64,000 bases of DNA from assembly GCA_037954325.1 (NCBI GenBank), contig JBBMNZ010000026.1:7133501-7197500 (forward strand), written 5' to 3'. Within the stretch, counting starts at the first letter, position 1. Each line of letters begins with the position of its first letter. A program made the position numbers and the translations under genes. This document shows positions 1-13,100 of the stretch, one piece after another. This stretch comes from Fistularia commersonii (lineage: Eukaryota; Chordata; Actinopteri; Syngnathiformes; Fistulariidae). The notes under the pieces are model-generated. The model saw only the letters and a list, made by a program, of their open reading frames with translations, made no database searches and was not told where the DNA came from.

Positions 1-494
1 AATGAACACAAAATCTGCATGTTAAATATTTTTGTTTGTCAGTAAGAATTGTTTCACAAGAAAGTTATTTGTTCCTGCACTGTGATTGGCCCTCCAATAA
101 GTTTTAGTCACGACTTGTTTGATTTTAAACTCAAGACAAAGGAAAAGATTGCTGCAAAAAATCACATCACCATTTTGATCCTTTTTGTATGTGAAAATAA
201 AAACTTTCAAGCAAAAACACTTGAGTAGTGTGAGAAATTGTAATCACATGTGTGCATGTCTTTCAGAGCTGTATTTATAGGGTAAAATAAGGGCTGGTGA
301 TTACAAATGTTCAAAAAGCTAATCAGGGGATTGATATTGTTTTTGGCCGATGAATCGTAATCTTGTCTCTGCTCATAAAACAGAATAGTTTTTTTTTTAT
401 TGTACTTCAAGGCCTTGCTGGATATTATCATAGACAATGAAATTCATTTGATAACTGGTGACATGTCTTTTTTAAAAAACGATTTCGCAACAAA

Positions 495-945
495 TGAAAA
501 TATCAGTAAAAGTGATCGGTAAGAGGATTTTTTTTGCAACACTGCTATTCTGCACTGTCACTGAAAAAAAAAACACCATGCTGCTATTGTACCGTATACC
601 ATTATGGTATTACTTACTGACTTTTTGCACTAAACTGTACAAAAAAACCCTCCCCTGCTACACTCTTTATCGAAATTTCACATATTTATACACTTCAGTC
701 CTCACTCCGTTAAATGTCTGTCACCTTTTCACCTTACCAGCAGTTTGTATCTGCATGCACTTTATACCTTATAGTTTAATGTTTACTGTTCAATGTAATA
801 GTATTTAATTTAATTTGTACTCATAATTATCATTATCAATTTCATATCACCGTGGAATTGTGAGAAACGTCGTCTCAATTCCTCTGTATGTCTAATACAT
901 GTGGAGAAATTGACAATAAGGCTGATTTTGACTTTGATTTTGAAG
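495..945 (+). repeat. LINE 3'-tail-like dispersed repeat
   Basis: This AT-rich stretch resembles a tail common in fish genomes: a run of short 'gcacttta'-type phrases, then a block with 'ggaattgtgagaaacgtcgt', 'caattcctctgtatg' and 'gagaaattgacaataa', ending in repeated 'gactttgattttga' units. The layout is what one expects of the 3' end of a non-LTR element or a SINE built on it. Family assignment rests on memory. The rest of positions 1-1020 is AT-rich and holds nothing I can support. Confidence 0.4.
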
Positions 946-1062
946 TTTTTGTTGTCAAATCATTAAAAAATTAAATATTCAATTAGTTGTGTATGTTTTT
1001 GACGACAGTGTAAGGAATACAAAAATTAATATACAAAAAAAAAAACCATTTATACCTCCCGT

Positions 1063-1133
1063 CCACTAGGTGGCAGTATATCCAAACTAATTATAAAACG
1101 AAGAAGAAATATCCATTCAACATGGCGACCTAG
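1063..1133 (+). promoter_or_regulatory. rbm19 upstream region: CTCF-like core and ATGGCG element
   Basis: CCACTAGGTGGCAG at 1063-1076 fits the CTCF core closely. At 1122-1127 lies ATGGCG inside 'caacatggcgacc', a YY1-like element of the kind found near start sites of housekeeping genes. If that ATG is transcribed it opens a three-codon upstream ORF ending at 1133. Both sites are within 150 bp of the rbm19 start codon, so this is the likely promoter. No TATA box is evident. Confidence 0.35.
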
Positions 1134-1211
1134 TGAAATTTCCACGCTCGTTTGTTGACAAGTATTCTTCGTTTGAGTTTGTGCACACGTTGAAAGTTTC
1201 CAGTCAAAATT

Positions 1212-4200
1212 ATGTCGAGACTTATCGTCAAAAACCTCCCGAACGGGGTAAGTAAGGTTTCAACAACGTTAAGCTTCCTCTTTCAATCCGTTTGACCCTG
1301 TTGCCTGTTATACTTGTATCCAGATGAAGGAGGAGAGGTTCCGGGCGATGTTTGCGGATTTTGGCACCGTAACAGACTGCGCCCTGAAGTTCACAAAGGA
1401 AGGAAAGTTTCGAAAATTCGGTTTTGTTGGATTCAAAGCGGAGGAAGATGCGGAAAAGGCTCTGAAGCACTTTAACAAGAGCTTCGTGGACACATCCAGA
1501 GTGACGGTAACGGAGTCTTGCGTCCAGACTTTCTCGTCACATGTTCTTTTACCGATATGTGAAAACGTGTATATGTCTGTAGGTGGAGATGTGCAAGGCG
1601 TTTGGAGACCCGACGAGAGCGAAACCGTGGAGTAAGCATGCCAAGAGCTCAGTCCCCGAAAAACCCTCTGGCCAGACTGACAACACACGCATGGAGGTAC
1701 CTCTGGAAAACTGTTGACAGCTTCCTGTGTGTAAAATCTGTGGTCAGGGCCTGCAAGGCCTTCTCTGCTGGCCTAAAAAAGATTAGGAATCACAGACTGA
1801 TTTTAATTATAATTGAATCATAATCATATTTTGAATCTCGATTTTGATTAAATAATCCTAAATGGTCTGCTTCCTTTCATAGCTTTTTCCCTGACTGTGC
1901 TGGTTCCAGACATGTATTGTCATTGAAAAGAGAGCATTTAACCAATCAAATTTCGGCAGTTATTTGTTGCCAGGCAGGGCCAAAGTCAAAGAAATCTGCC
2001 TGGAGTCAAACAAAATCCCATTCACAGGTGCTCTGGCGAAAAATAAATGTTTAAGAAACCGTTGCCTCAACCAATCAGATTTTCAGTTTTGATACCAAGT
2101 CCTTATAGAAGGCTACGCAAACGTCAGCGTGTTGCACGCCTTCTGACTGGATCGTCAGAGAGCGTACGAGTCAGAGCTGCATGAACACAATTATTGTTTG
2201 TGCAAAACTTTCCAGGGAGGAAACCAGAGTGTATCTAGAACTTAGTGAGCAAGTGTGCAGGGAAACACAGCTCCTCAACAAAAAGGTGAAGAAAAATAGG
2301 GAAATCTTAAAAAGATTGACAGTTTTATAGCCATATAACAGTTATTGAGGGGATGAATGGAGCACTACTGAAGGCCTGGATGTGACACGCACAGCCCGCT
2401 ACTGGTGTAATCACACTGATTTACTGCTGATCCCTGGTTGGATGACATGTTTGTACTTGATTCAGTCAAAAAACAAAGCTATGTCATTTCCAAATCAACT
2501 TGTCTTGTTTCAGGAAAAGAAGACAAAGAAGACAAAAACCATCAGTGTGGTGGCAAATGTGAGTTGGAGTGTAATCTTTCGCCTTTCAAATAGCCGCTGC
2601 AATGCTTATCGATAACATTGGCTCAGCCTGACTCATGTCTATAAACGCATCTTAGTTGTTTTTTTTTTTGTGTTTTTACATTTCTTATTTAAGAAAATAA
2701 TTTTTATTTATTATAAATAATAATTATTATTTATTATTTAAAATTTATCTTATTTATTTTACATTTCTTATCATATTTAAGTTTAATTTGAGTTTTCTTT
2801 TTTACTACTGACATCTAAATGCATTCCTGCCTAACATGGTCATACATCCTGTATAACAACTCAGCAGAACCAAATGCCCTTGATACCCAGAATTAAATTA
2901 CTTATTACTTACATTTGTCAATTTTAATTTTGACATGTTTATTTTTAAAGATTTCCTATGATATTAAATTCCATTAGCTCATGCCCCTTCACTTCTATTT
3001 GTACCTTTGTATTCTGGAGAATTGATGGCACTGCCAACCTATTTTTATATTATTTTCATTACCTCATACATCTTTACTTCTATTTGTTCCTTTGTGTTTT
3101 GGAGAATTGAATGTACCTTGGTTTTATAGTTATGGTTTGGTGCTTCGTTCGCTCTGCAGAAACAAGAAGGAAACATTAACCCTCTTTGTTTCTTTTACCC
3201 TTTTTGAAATTAAAACATGAGTCAACTGATCATCTTATATTTTTTTTTGTTGACGTAGTCACCAGTTCTAAATAGCAAAACTTTAGTTATCATATATTTA
3301 CATAAATAGAATAATTTGGTTTGTGTAGTTTTGCTTTTATGTTTAACCTCACACATTTTAATTTTGCCCCACTTATATTATTTTTAGGGTCTTAAAAAAC
3401 CATCAAGTCCAGGTATTATATGTTGCCTTTTTATTCTTTTCCGTGTCTCAGCTGGAGGAGGATGAGGGATTCAAGGAGTTTCTATCAGTGCATCAGAAAC
3501 GCAACCAAGTTCCAACGTGGGCAAACGACACAGCTCAGCAGCCAGTCAGCAAGGACAGCGGAGGCACGAAGATCAAGAAGTCCTCAGCTCAAGATGACTA
3601 CCTCAACTTTGATTCGGACCAGTCAGAGGATGATGAAGAGGAATACAGTGAAGATGAAGGTTGGAAAAGTGGGGGGGGGGGTTAATGTACTCGTTCATAA
3701 AAATCCAACTCTAGTTTTCTAAAGCAGATTTTCAGGTCTGCGTTTAGGATACCAGGCTCCTGAGCCGGGCCTATGCTGAGCTGTACTCTGTATGAATATA
3801 TGGGGCTCATGCGGTCTTTTACAGCTGCCAATAAAGAAACGCTGGAGTCCAGCTTGTCAGACATGGAGTATCTGCGCTCGAAGGTGGTAAACATTGGGAC
3901 TGAGGGCACAAAGGAACTGACCGAAGAGGAGGGCGATGGTGAGGAGGAGAAAAATGAAGATGAGAATGTTGGACCCGTGCAACACAAAGATAAAAAAGAC
4001 AAGCAAAAGAAAAAAAACACGGTCACTTCAGAGGACCAGAAACCGGGAAAGACGAAGAAGAGTGCCAAGCAAGAGGTAACTTAATTTTTGTCTGAATGCT
4101 TTACCTCCAATTTTGGAAATGGTCAATGTCCAATCTTTGCTCCCTCCAGACAGAGCCGACGACAGACTTCACTGTGAAACTCAGAGGAGCCCCGTTTAAT

Positions 4201-7200
4201 GTGAAAGAGGTAAACTAGTCGCGGCTTCCAAACGTCGGGACGCTATAGTAAAATCACGACGTTTGACCGCATGTCGTTTTTGGTCGATTGTCAACAGCAA
4301 CAGATACGAGAATTCATGACTCCGCTGAAGCCTGCAGCTGTAAGAATTGGGAAAAATGAAACCGGCAATAGAACGGGTGAGTGTTAAGTCGAAAGTTCCA
4401 TTTTAATCCGGAGAATTATTTAATACTTAGATTTACGTGGGAATTAACGCTCATGATGGTGTTTCAGGCTATGTATATGTGGATCTGCATTCTGAGGAAG
4501 AAATTGAAAAGGCCTTGAAGAAGAACAAAGATTACATCGGTGAGTGACATTGCAGTTCATGATCTAGTGAACTCAGAGACTCAAACCAGGGTGGGATTAT
4601 ATTGGACAGGTGAACAGAAACAGAAAGGTTTGCTCCACCAATTTAAAACAAGGAATTTTACTTTTTTATTGCAAATATCCCTTTTTTTTAGGAATATTTC
4701 ATTATTATTATTATTTGATTATTCTCAAAAGAAGCGAGGTTTTTATACTATAATTTGCTTTACATTATCATGCCTGTCTGTATTTCAAAGTGATGCCAAT
4801 GTGTAATTGGGATTTTAGGCGGGCGTTACATCGAGGTTTTTCGCGTGGACGCCTCAGGGTGGAGGAAGAACGAGAAAAAAGACAAATACATCGACAAAAA
4901 CTTCACCAGAAAGCTCAAGGACGATGAGGAGGAGGAGGATGTTGCAGAGTCGGGACGACTCTTCATTAGAAATCTCCCTTACACTTGCACCGAGGAGGAG
5001 ATTAAAGATTTATTTTCCAAACACGGTGAGTTAATTAAACGCCATAATTACAACACGGATATCCAGAGGAAGCTTCCACCTCCTGAAATAACCCATTTTT
5101 TTCGCAGGCCCTTTATCCGAGGTACTCTTCCCCATTGACAACCTGACCAAGAGGCCTAAAGGCTTCGCTTTTGTAACATACATGATTCCAGAGAATGCTG
5201 TGACAGCCCTGGCTCAGCTGGACGGCCACATATTTCAGGTATGTTCATCTCCCATGATTTACCCATGATGCTCATGAACAAAGTCAGAGGCCGGCAATCC
5301 GCGGCTCTTTAATCCCTCTGATGCGGTTCGTATTTAATTAAAATGGATTTTATTTAGTTTGGTTCATTTTAAAATGTTATTTTAAATTTGACGATTATGG
5401 CGATCTTGTGATATCTTAATAAAACGTGTTTAAATATCTTTGTTGCTCTTAATTGGCGACTGCACGCGGCAGGAAAAGGACGACAGCACACAGAGAGGAC
5501 GGCATTTTCGGTTTGCTGCCGGTGGATAATTTAAGTTAGGCTTTTTTTTTCTCTCTTTTTTTTTCGTAAATACAAGAGGGACTCAAATAGAGATTGGTCA
5601 ATTTGCATAGAAGTAGCCTTCAGCGCAATGTCTTTTTTCTAAGTTCAAAATGTTTGGTTGCATGCAAAAATGTAATTTTGTTCATTGATTTAAAAGAAAA
5701 ATGCAATACATATTTTGCATAAAGGCAAAAAAAAATGTATATGCCACGTTAATTCTTTTTAAATTTTGAAAATGGTGTTTGTCTTCCAGTGTTTACTGTG
5801 GGCAAATGGGTCCAAACGGCTTTTTGAGTAGTAAAGGTTTCCGACCCCTGAACTGGGTCATGGGATGTGAATGAACCTCAGACAAACCAAATTTCCATTA
5901 AAGTCGAACTAGCTGTTGAAAGCTTGGTTCACTAATAGATCTCTTCATGCAACCCGCAGGGCAGGATGCTCCACCTGCTGCCTTCCACATTAAAGAAAGA
6001 AAACGCAGAGTCCTTGGATGCAGCTGGTCCCGGTTCTTCATCTTATAAACGTCTAAAAGATGCTAAAAACAAAGCTTCCAGCACTAGGTATGCATATTTT
6101 TATTTTTACAGCCCTCCAATGCTTGTAGCTTTTTTAAAAAAAAAAAATGTTTACAAGTGATTTCTCGTCCGTAAAAGCTCGCACAACTGGAACGCCCTGT
6201 TCCTGGGCACAAGCGCGGTAGCCGACGCCATCGCAGACAAATACAACACCACAAAAAGTCAAGTCTTGGACCACGTAATGCATCGATCCTTGTTTCTACA
6301 ATCCCACTCTCCACTACACCTCTGGTATCTCTAAACTAATGAGATCAAATAATCCAAACTGCAGGAATCAAAAGGCAGTGTTGCAGTGCGGATGGCTCTC
6401 GGAGAGACGCAGATCATCCAGGAGACTCGGCAATTTCTGTTGGACAATGGTGTGAGTCTGGACTCTTTTAGTCAGGTACGTTTCATCGTCTAGCGTAAAA
6501 TTCCCCGCCCCCTTCACACAGTTCCATCCCATCAGCTCAAATGAATTGCAGGCAGCAGGAGAACGGAGCGCCTCCGTGATTTTGGTGAAGAACCTTCCGG
6601 CCGGAGTGACCGAGTCCGAGCTGGAGGAGCTGTTCTCGCCCCACGGCTCCCTGGGCCGCGTCTTGCTGCCCCCCTCCGGACTCACCGCCGTCGTCGAGTT
6701 CCTGGAGCCGACGGAGGCAAAGCGAGCCTTTACCAAACTGGCCTACAGCAAGGTGTCGAGCCTTCCCGCTGCAAAATCGAACTGAGTCGGATTCATTTCT
6801 GAGGAGATGCTTCACGCGCATGTACTGACTTTAGGGTATCTCTAAAATATCTTAGTTCCATCACATCCCGCTGTATCTGGAGTGGGCACCCATGGGAGTG
6901 TTTGTGGCAGGCAAACCAGGTGAGGTAGCACTAACAAAAAAAAGTGACCGTCAGGTATTTTTATAAAAGATTAATAAATGTTTATAACAATGTTTTTTTC
7001 GACTTGTCAAACCAAGTGTCGCACAAAGTGGAGGAAGTGAAAGAAGAGGTAAAGTCAAAGGAGGATCAAGAGGAAGCAGCAGAAGAAGAAGACGAGGAGG
7101 AGGAGGAGGAAGAAGATGAAGGTTCCACACTTTTCATTAAGAATCTCAATTTCAGCACAACAGAGGAAAAACTGCAGGAGGTTGGTGAAGGTTATATTTT

Positions 7201-9101
7201 TATAACAACGTAATTTCTTTTCTGTTCAACACTGAATACAGAGCACAACACACATGTAACCCTGTGATTTATGTCTTCATTTTCTCACAGACGTTCTCCA
7301 AATGTGGAAAGGTTGCATCGTGTACAATCTCCAAGAAAAAAGATAAAACAGGTACCACGCACTCAGATAAACCCTCACTTTTAAAAAAAGGTTTGCTGAA
7401 GATCAGTATTTGGTGTCTTAGCTCAATTTAATAGATGAATAGTTGAAGGAACAAGGTCATTTTATGTTTCATTTTAACTTTACATCTTGACTTTATTGAG
7501 ATTGAAATAAAGTCTACTACATTTCAATTGAACTTCTTCAAATAATTTGAATTTCTGTGGTGCTCAGAGATAATGGTAATGGTATTTATTTAGTGATGCA
7601 AAAGAATTTTATGTCAAAACCATAAACAAAGTATTTTTTGTGTATTTTAAGCAGCGTCACTACCTTTTAAGCAGTGCCGTCGGTTTGACTTTCAGGCAAA
7701 ATGTTGTCCATGGGCTACGGTTTTGTTCAATATAAGACGGCTGAATCGGCGCAAAAGGCCCTGCGGCAGCTCCAGGTACCGGCCCCTTCTTTTTTCACAC
7801 GAAAAAAAAAAAACACCGCTTAGTTTGAAAGGTAATATGAGGTCTTTCTGTCTCATGTCCACCAGCACTGTACTGTGGATGATCACCAGCTGGAGCTGAA
7901 GATTTCTCAGAGGGCCACAAGGTGACTTTCAATGCAGAACAGTTAAATTACGTAAAATAAGGACTTGCTTATATCGACGGTTTGAAGACTTCGTGATCGA
8001 CTCACAACATTGCATGACGTGGTAGCCAGTCAACATTGGTAAACAAAAAGCAACGTCAATCACAAGTGTGCTGAAATTAAGAGGCCGCCTGATTTCAGAC
8101 ATACAACAAATCTTCATTTATTGATACCCGGGCTCCATAAAATTACAGCAATTCTCACGACTGTATTCAAAGTATACTCCACCACTGTTTTTACAGTACA
8201 TTGTGTTGAATCTACTATACAGCACATGCAGTACCTTTGAGAAAACTACTGTACTACATTTTCAGTTTGGGTTAAAATTGCTGTTAAAACATTGAGTTAT
8301 TCGTGATATTTATTCAATGTGACAAGTGTAATAAAAAAAATGCTTTTTTTTCCAGGACAACTCAGGTGTCAGGCAAGAAGAAGCAAGCGCAGAAAAAGCA
8401 GACCGGGTCCAAGATCCTCGTGCGCAACGTCCCCTTTCAAGCCACCGTCAGGGAAATACGCGAACTTTTCTGGTAGCCAGCGCACACATACCTATTTCGC
8501 TCCTCGCTTTGGAGAGGGGGAAAAATGCAAGGGTTTTGATGGATGCCGCTATTTTTTTTTTTTGTCTTTTCAGTACATTTGGAGAGCTGAAAACAGTCCG
8601 CCTGCCAAAGAAAGCCGCCGGAACAGGGAACCACAGAGGTTTCGGCTTCATCGACTTCATAAGCAAACAGGACGCCAAGGTTTGTGTTTCGTGGACGATC
8701 GGGAAAATCTCGTCTTGTGGCCACAAGGGTACATTATTGTGGTATTACATGATATAACACTGTTTGTTTTCCTCCACAGAGGGCATTTGCAGCGCTGTGC
8801 CACAGCACCCATCTGTACGGGAGGCGCCTTGTCCTCGAGTGGGCCGACAGCGAGGAAACCGTGGAAACGTTGAGGCGGAAAACGGCCGAACATTTTCACA
8901 GTAATTTTTTTGTTTTCTTTCCTTTTTTTCTTGAACAGAGATCTCAACAACTTTGCATGTCATCAAATCATTGTGAATGTATTAATTTGTCCCCCCCTGT
9001 GTGTCGTTTCTTTCTCAGCGGCGATCAAAAAGCAACGCAAGGCGGATGTTTTGGAGGGAATTCTAGAGAACATGGAAACAGACGCAGATGCAGAGGACTG
9101 A
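1212..9101 (+). CDS. rbm19: RNA-binding protein 19 (six RRMs; Mrd1/RBM19 family)
   Basis: A nucleolar protein needed for small-subunit rRNA processing; its yeast counterpart is Mrd1. 24 exons join in frame to 924 aa (human about 960): 1212-1247, 1324-1506, 1583-1696, 2514-2558, 3452-3659, 3825-4075, 4150-4209, 4298-4376, 4468-4539, 4819-5025, 5108-5238, 5960-6087, 6178-6274, 6365-6475, 6552-6752, 6856-6919, 7017-7180, 7291-7351, 7696-7775, 7866-7921, 8356-8472, 8574-8679, 8780-8900, 9019-9101. Six RRMs are visible: RRM1 from residue 3 (LIVKNLPNG, KFGFVGF), RRM2 near 285-360 (VKLRGAPFNV), RRM3 near 394-475 (LFIRNLPYT, GFAFVTY), RRM4 near 580-655 (ILVKNLPAG), RRM5 near 700-780 (LFIKNLNFS, GYGFVQY) and RRM6 near 800-880 (ILVRNVPFQ, HRGFGFIDF). 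Acidic linkers separate RRM1/2 and RRM4/5. The start gives the family N-terminus MSRLIVKNLPNG. No canonical AATAAA was seen before the next gene. Confidence 0.97.
5285..5850 (-). mobile_element. Non-autonomous hAT element in rbm19 intron 11
   Basis: The right end carries ccgacccctg, the inverse of a CAGGGGTCGG-type hAT terminus; the left end starts cagaggccggcaatcc. Read on the minus strand, the first 60 bases match the 13320-13927 element (ctcaaa-agccgtttggaccc, then ccacagtaaa). The flanks aacaaagt and aactgggt agree at 5 of 8 positions, a possible decayed 8-bp target duplication. No transposase reading frame is present. Confidence 0.7.
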
Positions 9102-9402
9102 TTTCTCCTCCGACAACCCTGTTGGGAAGCTCTCGACAACAATCAGGGGAGCAGATCATGTCTTTTAACCAGCTGTTGAACTCAAAGCAAATGCAGATGG
9201 CGTTTGCGACTAAATCTTAATTTTTCACCCGGTGTGTGTGTTTCTACGGTCGAAGTAAATCCTCCAGATTTACTATTCCATCACATTCAAATGTCATGTT
9301 TTATATAAAATTTTATCTTGCGTTCAAAAAAAAGGCTCATTTTTGTGCGTGTGTTCGGGAAGAGCTTTTATTTTTGTTTTTATTTTTTTATGTCACTTGA
9401 GA

Positions 9403-9452
9403 TCACATGACACCGTCCACGTGATTTGTAGTCTTACCCCGTGTCACGTGAC
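9403..9452 (+). promoter_or_regulatory. CLEAR/E-box cluster upstream of plbd2
   Basis: Three E-box-type sites fall within 50 bp, 40-90 bp before the plbd2 start codon: tcacatgac (9403-9411), CACGTG (9418-9423) and the perfect palindrome GTCACGTGAC (9443-9452). The last equals the published CLEAR consensus bound by TFEB/TFE3/MITF. Control of a lysosomal hydrolase by these factors is an inference. The whole space between the rbm19 stop and the plbd2 start is 390 bp, so this is the only room for a proximal plbd2 promoter. Confidence 0.6.
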
Positions 9453-9491
9453 TCGTCCATCGTCACCCCGAAGGAAAGAGGAACAGCCGAG

Positions 9492-10113
9492 ATGGTCGTA
9501 CTTTGGGGGGGCTCCACCTTTTTTGTTATTTTATGTTTATTTAACAACAATCGCCCGTCGGCCGGAGACGAAATCCGAACCGCCGTCATCGACGCGGACA
9601 CCGGCCGGCTCTCTGTCGTGGACGGGCACCGGGGGGACTTCGTGGCTTTCGCAAACTTCACCGACAACATCGAGACGTCGGGGTGAGACGAGCTGTTTAC
9701 GGACGATCGCGGTTTTTGTCGGCGGGGTTTTTTTTCCCACATGATGCGATTAGATGCTAAATTTAAGAAAACACCTCCATTTGTAAGAAGAAGCACACAG
9801 ATCGCGTTATAGAAGAACAACAAATAGGTCAGTGAGAAGGAGACGAGGAAACCCCCTCACTTGTAAAGCGCGTTTAAATTATTATGCCCTCTATAATAAA
9901 TGTCCTTATAAATAAAAAAATGACTCATTAGGGTATTTTGCACTATTCCTCCATTCAGGCAAGTTAAAGTAGCACAATGGTGTGGAAGGAATTACTTATA
10001 GCGCTGTAACAATTAAACCTGCACACATTTCCATCTCCACAATATGATGATAATGTGCTGTGCAAAAATATATAATATATATAAGGGCCTCTGCTGGGGG
10101 CCGTTTCATATAT

Positions 10114-10159
<46 letters not shown>

Positions 10160-13100
10160 ATATATATATATATTAGTCAACTTAACGGGTCAAAAAAATG
10201 CAGTTTGGCATTGAGCTAGAAGTGCAAAAAGCAATAGGTGCAGATATAATAAATAAAGTAACCGTATGTATATGATGTCAGTAATTTACCAGTGATTTAC
10301 AGATTGGGTAGTATGGACATATTACACAGATGGATATGTAAATTAAATGTAAGAGACTAAAACAGGAAATGTAGACATCATGTACAATTAGGAATGTACG
10401 GATAAGTTATGCTAAACAAAAATACAGATAAAATGGACACTAAATGGTACATAAATAAATGTACAGTAGCTACCTGGTGTTACTGCAGTTGATGTTTCCT
10501 AAATCCTTGGAAGATAAAAAAAAAAAAAAAAACAAGAATGGATTCTGACTTCCGTTTTCTTTTATTTATTCACACATATCATTTCAGCTGGTCTTTCTTG
10601 GAGGTCACAACCAGCAGTCGATACAATGACAGTCTTCAGGCGTATGCTGCCGGTGCAGTGGAGGCTGCAGTCACAGCCCAGGTCAGCCTTTTTCACTGCA
10701 GACAGGGGTTCCTTTTGATAAAAATATAAAAAAAAAAAAAAAAGCAAATGACTGAGACCTTAGAGCTTGGTGTGTACGTCTGTTTTAGCTCATCTACAAG
10801 CACTGGATGAATACATTAATGGATTACTGTGGGCCCTTTGCGGCTGATTCTGGTTACTGTGAACGTCTCAAGACTTTCATCGCAAGCAATCTGCAGTGGG
10901 TTCAGGAGCAGATAGAGAAACAGCCAAATTCACCCTATTGGTACCAGGTACGGCACTTTATATTCTGTTGTTATAAATTGAAATAACACGTCAATAAACA
11001 GAAGCCTAAATAAAATACGTAGAAATAACCTGCATTTCACATTTCTTTTGCATGTCAGGTGAAACTGGTCCTGCTGCAGCTGAAAGGTCTGGAGGATAGT
11101 TATAATGACGAACTGTCATTTCCGACCGGCCCGTTCTCCATCAACCCTTTTGGGTTTCTGTAAGTAGATGAATCAATTTTTTTACTTGCTCTGCAGATTT
11201 CTACATTTTTCCCCTCATACGGCTCTCTGCTCTGCCCAGGCTTTTTCAAATGGGCGGGGATCTCGAGGACTTGGAATCAGCCCTGAATAAATCGAGTCAG
11301 ATGAGACCTCTGGGATCTGGCTCCTGCTCCGCTCTCATTAAGCTGCTGCCAAACAATAAGGATTTGTTTGTAGCGCATGACACCTGGAACACCTACCAGT
11401 CAATGCTGAGAATCATGAAGAAATACAACTTTGCCTTCAAAGTTTCTCCTTTAGGTAGCCAAAATAGTGAGACTCTACCTTGATGTCATGATTTTTTTGG
11501 CCCCAATATTTTTTTGTGTATTAATTTCAGCTTTAAAATGACCTCAACTCATAAGGCTGTCAGATATTCAATACCTTAATCTGTCTTAATGTACCTTTTG
11601 TCTTTTCAGACAATGTTTTTCTTCCCGGAGGTACACAGGCATTCTCATCTTATCCTGGCTCCATCTTCTCTGGAGATGACTTTTACATCCTAAGCAGTGG
11701 CTTGGTAAGAGGTCTTGTCACCCAATGGTTTATTTTAATCTCAATTTTACAGAATAACATTTCTTTCAATGGATTTTACTCATCGACCTAAACCAAGCAG
11801 ACTGAATTGTACCTCAGCTTTAAACGTATTCTATGTCCGCAGGTCACCCTGGAAACCACCATTGGTAATAGTAACCCTGCTCTGTGGAAATTTGTGCAGC
11901 CCAAAGGTACAGTCATGGAATGGCTGAGGAACATCGTGGCAAATCGCCTGGCGGTTACCGGGAAGGGATGGGCAGAGTTGTTCAGCAAGTACAACAGTGG
12001 AACGTAGGTCTTTGACTTCCACAATACTGCTTTGCTCAGTTAGATTCATCTAAGCTATGTTCCTGTTCCGTGCTCTTCCGCCCATTGATCATGAGTTTGT
12101 TTGACCTTTGGCTTCCATGTGTTTTATCAGAGTATCAGAAAACACAAGAAAAGGCTTACAATCAGCAGTTACACCGAGTCAATATCATCATCATGGTTCT
12201 TGCAACCATTATAACCATGTCATTAAGCTGTGTTACAATCATATGTCTGAAGATGGTCTGATCCATTTGGACTGAATGTGTGTTTGTTTTATAGGTACAA
12301 CAACCAGTGGATGATTGTAGACTATAACCGCTTCATTCCAGGCACGACGGCCATTAAGGAAGAACTCTTTGTTGTGCTGGAACAAATTCCGTAGGTTTTC
12401 ACCGTCTCTAACCAGCACAAGAGATTGTCTTTTGATTTTTTTTTTTTTTTTTTTTTTTGTAGTTCATTTCTTAGAGTAAGGTTTTCCTATCTTTTAATGC
12501 TGCAGTGGACGCATTGTCTTTGCTGATAAAAGCCATGAATTGCTGAGCAAAGGATACTGGGCAAGTTACAACATACCGTAAGTTGGCAGGTTGGAAACAT
12601 GAAATTCTATGGCAACTGTGTTGAAATGGATTTGAACATGCCCATTGTGAGTCTCATCTTGGGTATGATCATTTTAATTTAATTTTAATATCTAATTTTG
12701 TCTCATTTATGCGTAGGTATTATGAGGAAATATTCAACGCCAGTGGCTGCAATGAACTGGTTGAGAAGTTTGGGCCATGGTTTTCTCTTAACCAGAATCC
12801 TCGGGCTCAGATATTTAAGAGAAACCAAACAGCTGTCACAGATGTAGACTCAATGGTTCGCCTAATGAGGTAAAGTCGGGATGCTAAGTAATGACATTGC
12901 TGTCACATACTAGACTTGTCCTTACAATGCAGACAAGTTTAGATTTTAAACTCTGATTGTGCAGATGTTGTCATTCCAGTTATCACCAACTGCAATGTCC
13001 TTCCGTAGATATAATAACTTCATGGAAGACCCTCTATCACGGTGTGAGGGCTGCAGTCCGCCTGCAAACGGAGAGAACGCTATCTCCGCCCGATCAGACC

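Noticed and set aside
1..494. Minus-strand open frames upstream of rbm19 (22-210 and 207-437)
   Set aside because: AT-rich, no family resemblance, no splice or promoter context.
8319..8873. 184-codon open frame on the plus strand
   Set aside because: It overlaps rbm19 exons 21-23 out of frame and crosses two introns with clear splice sites.
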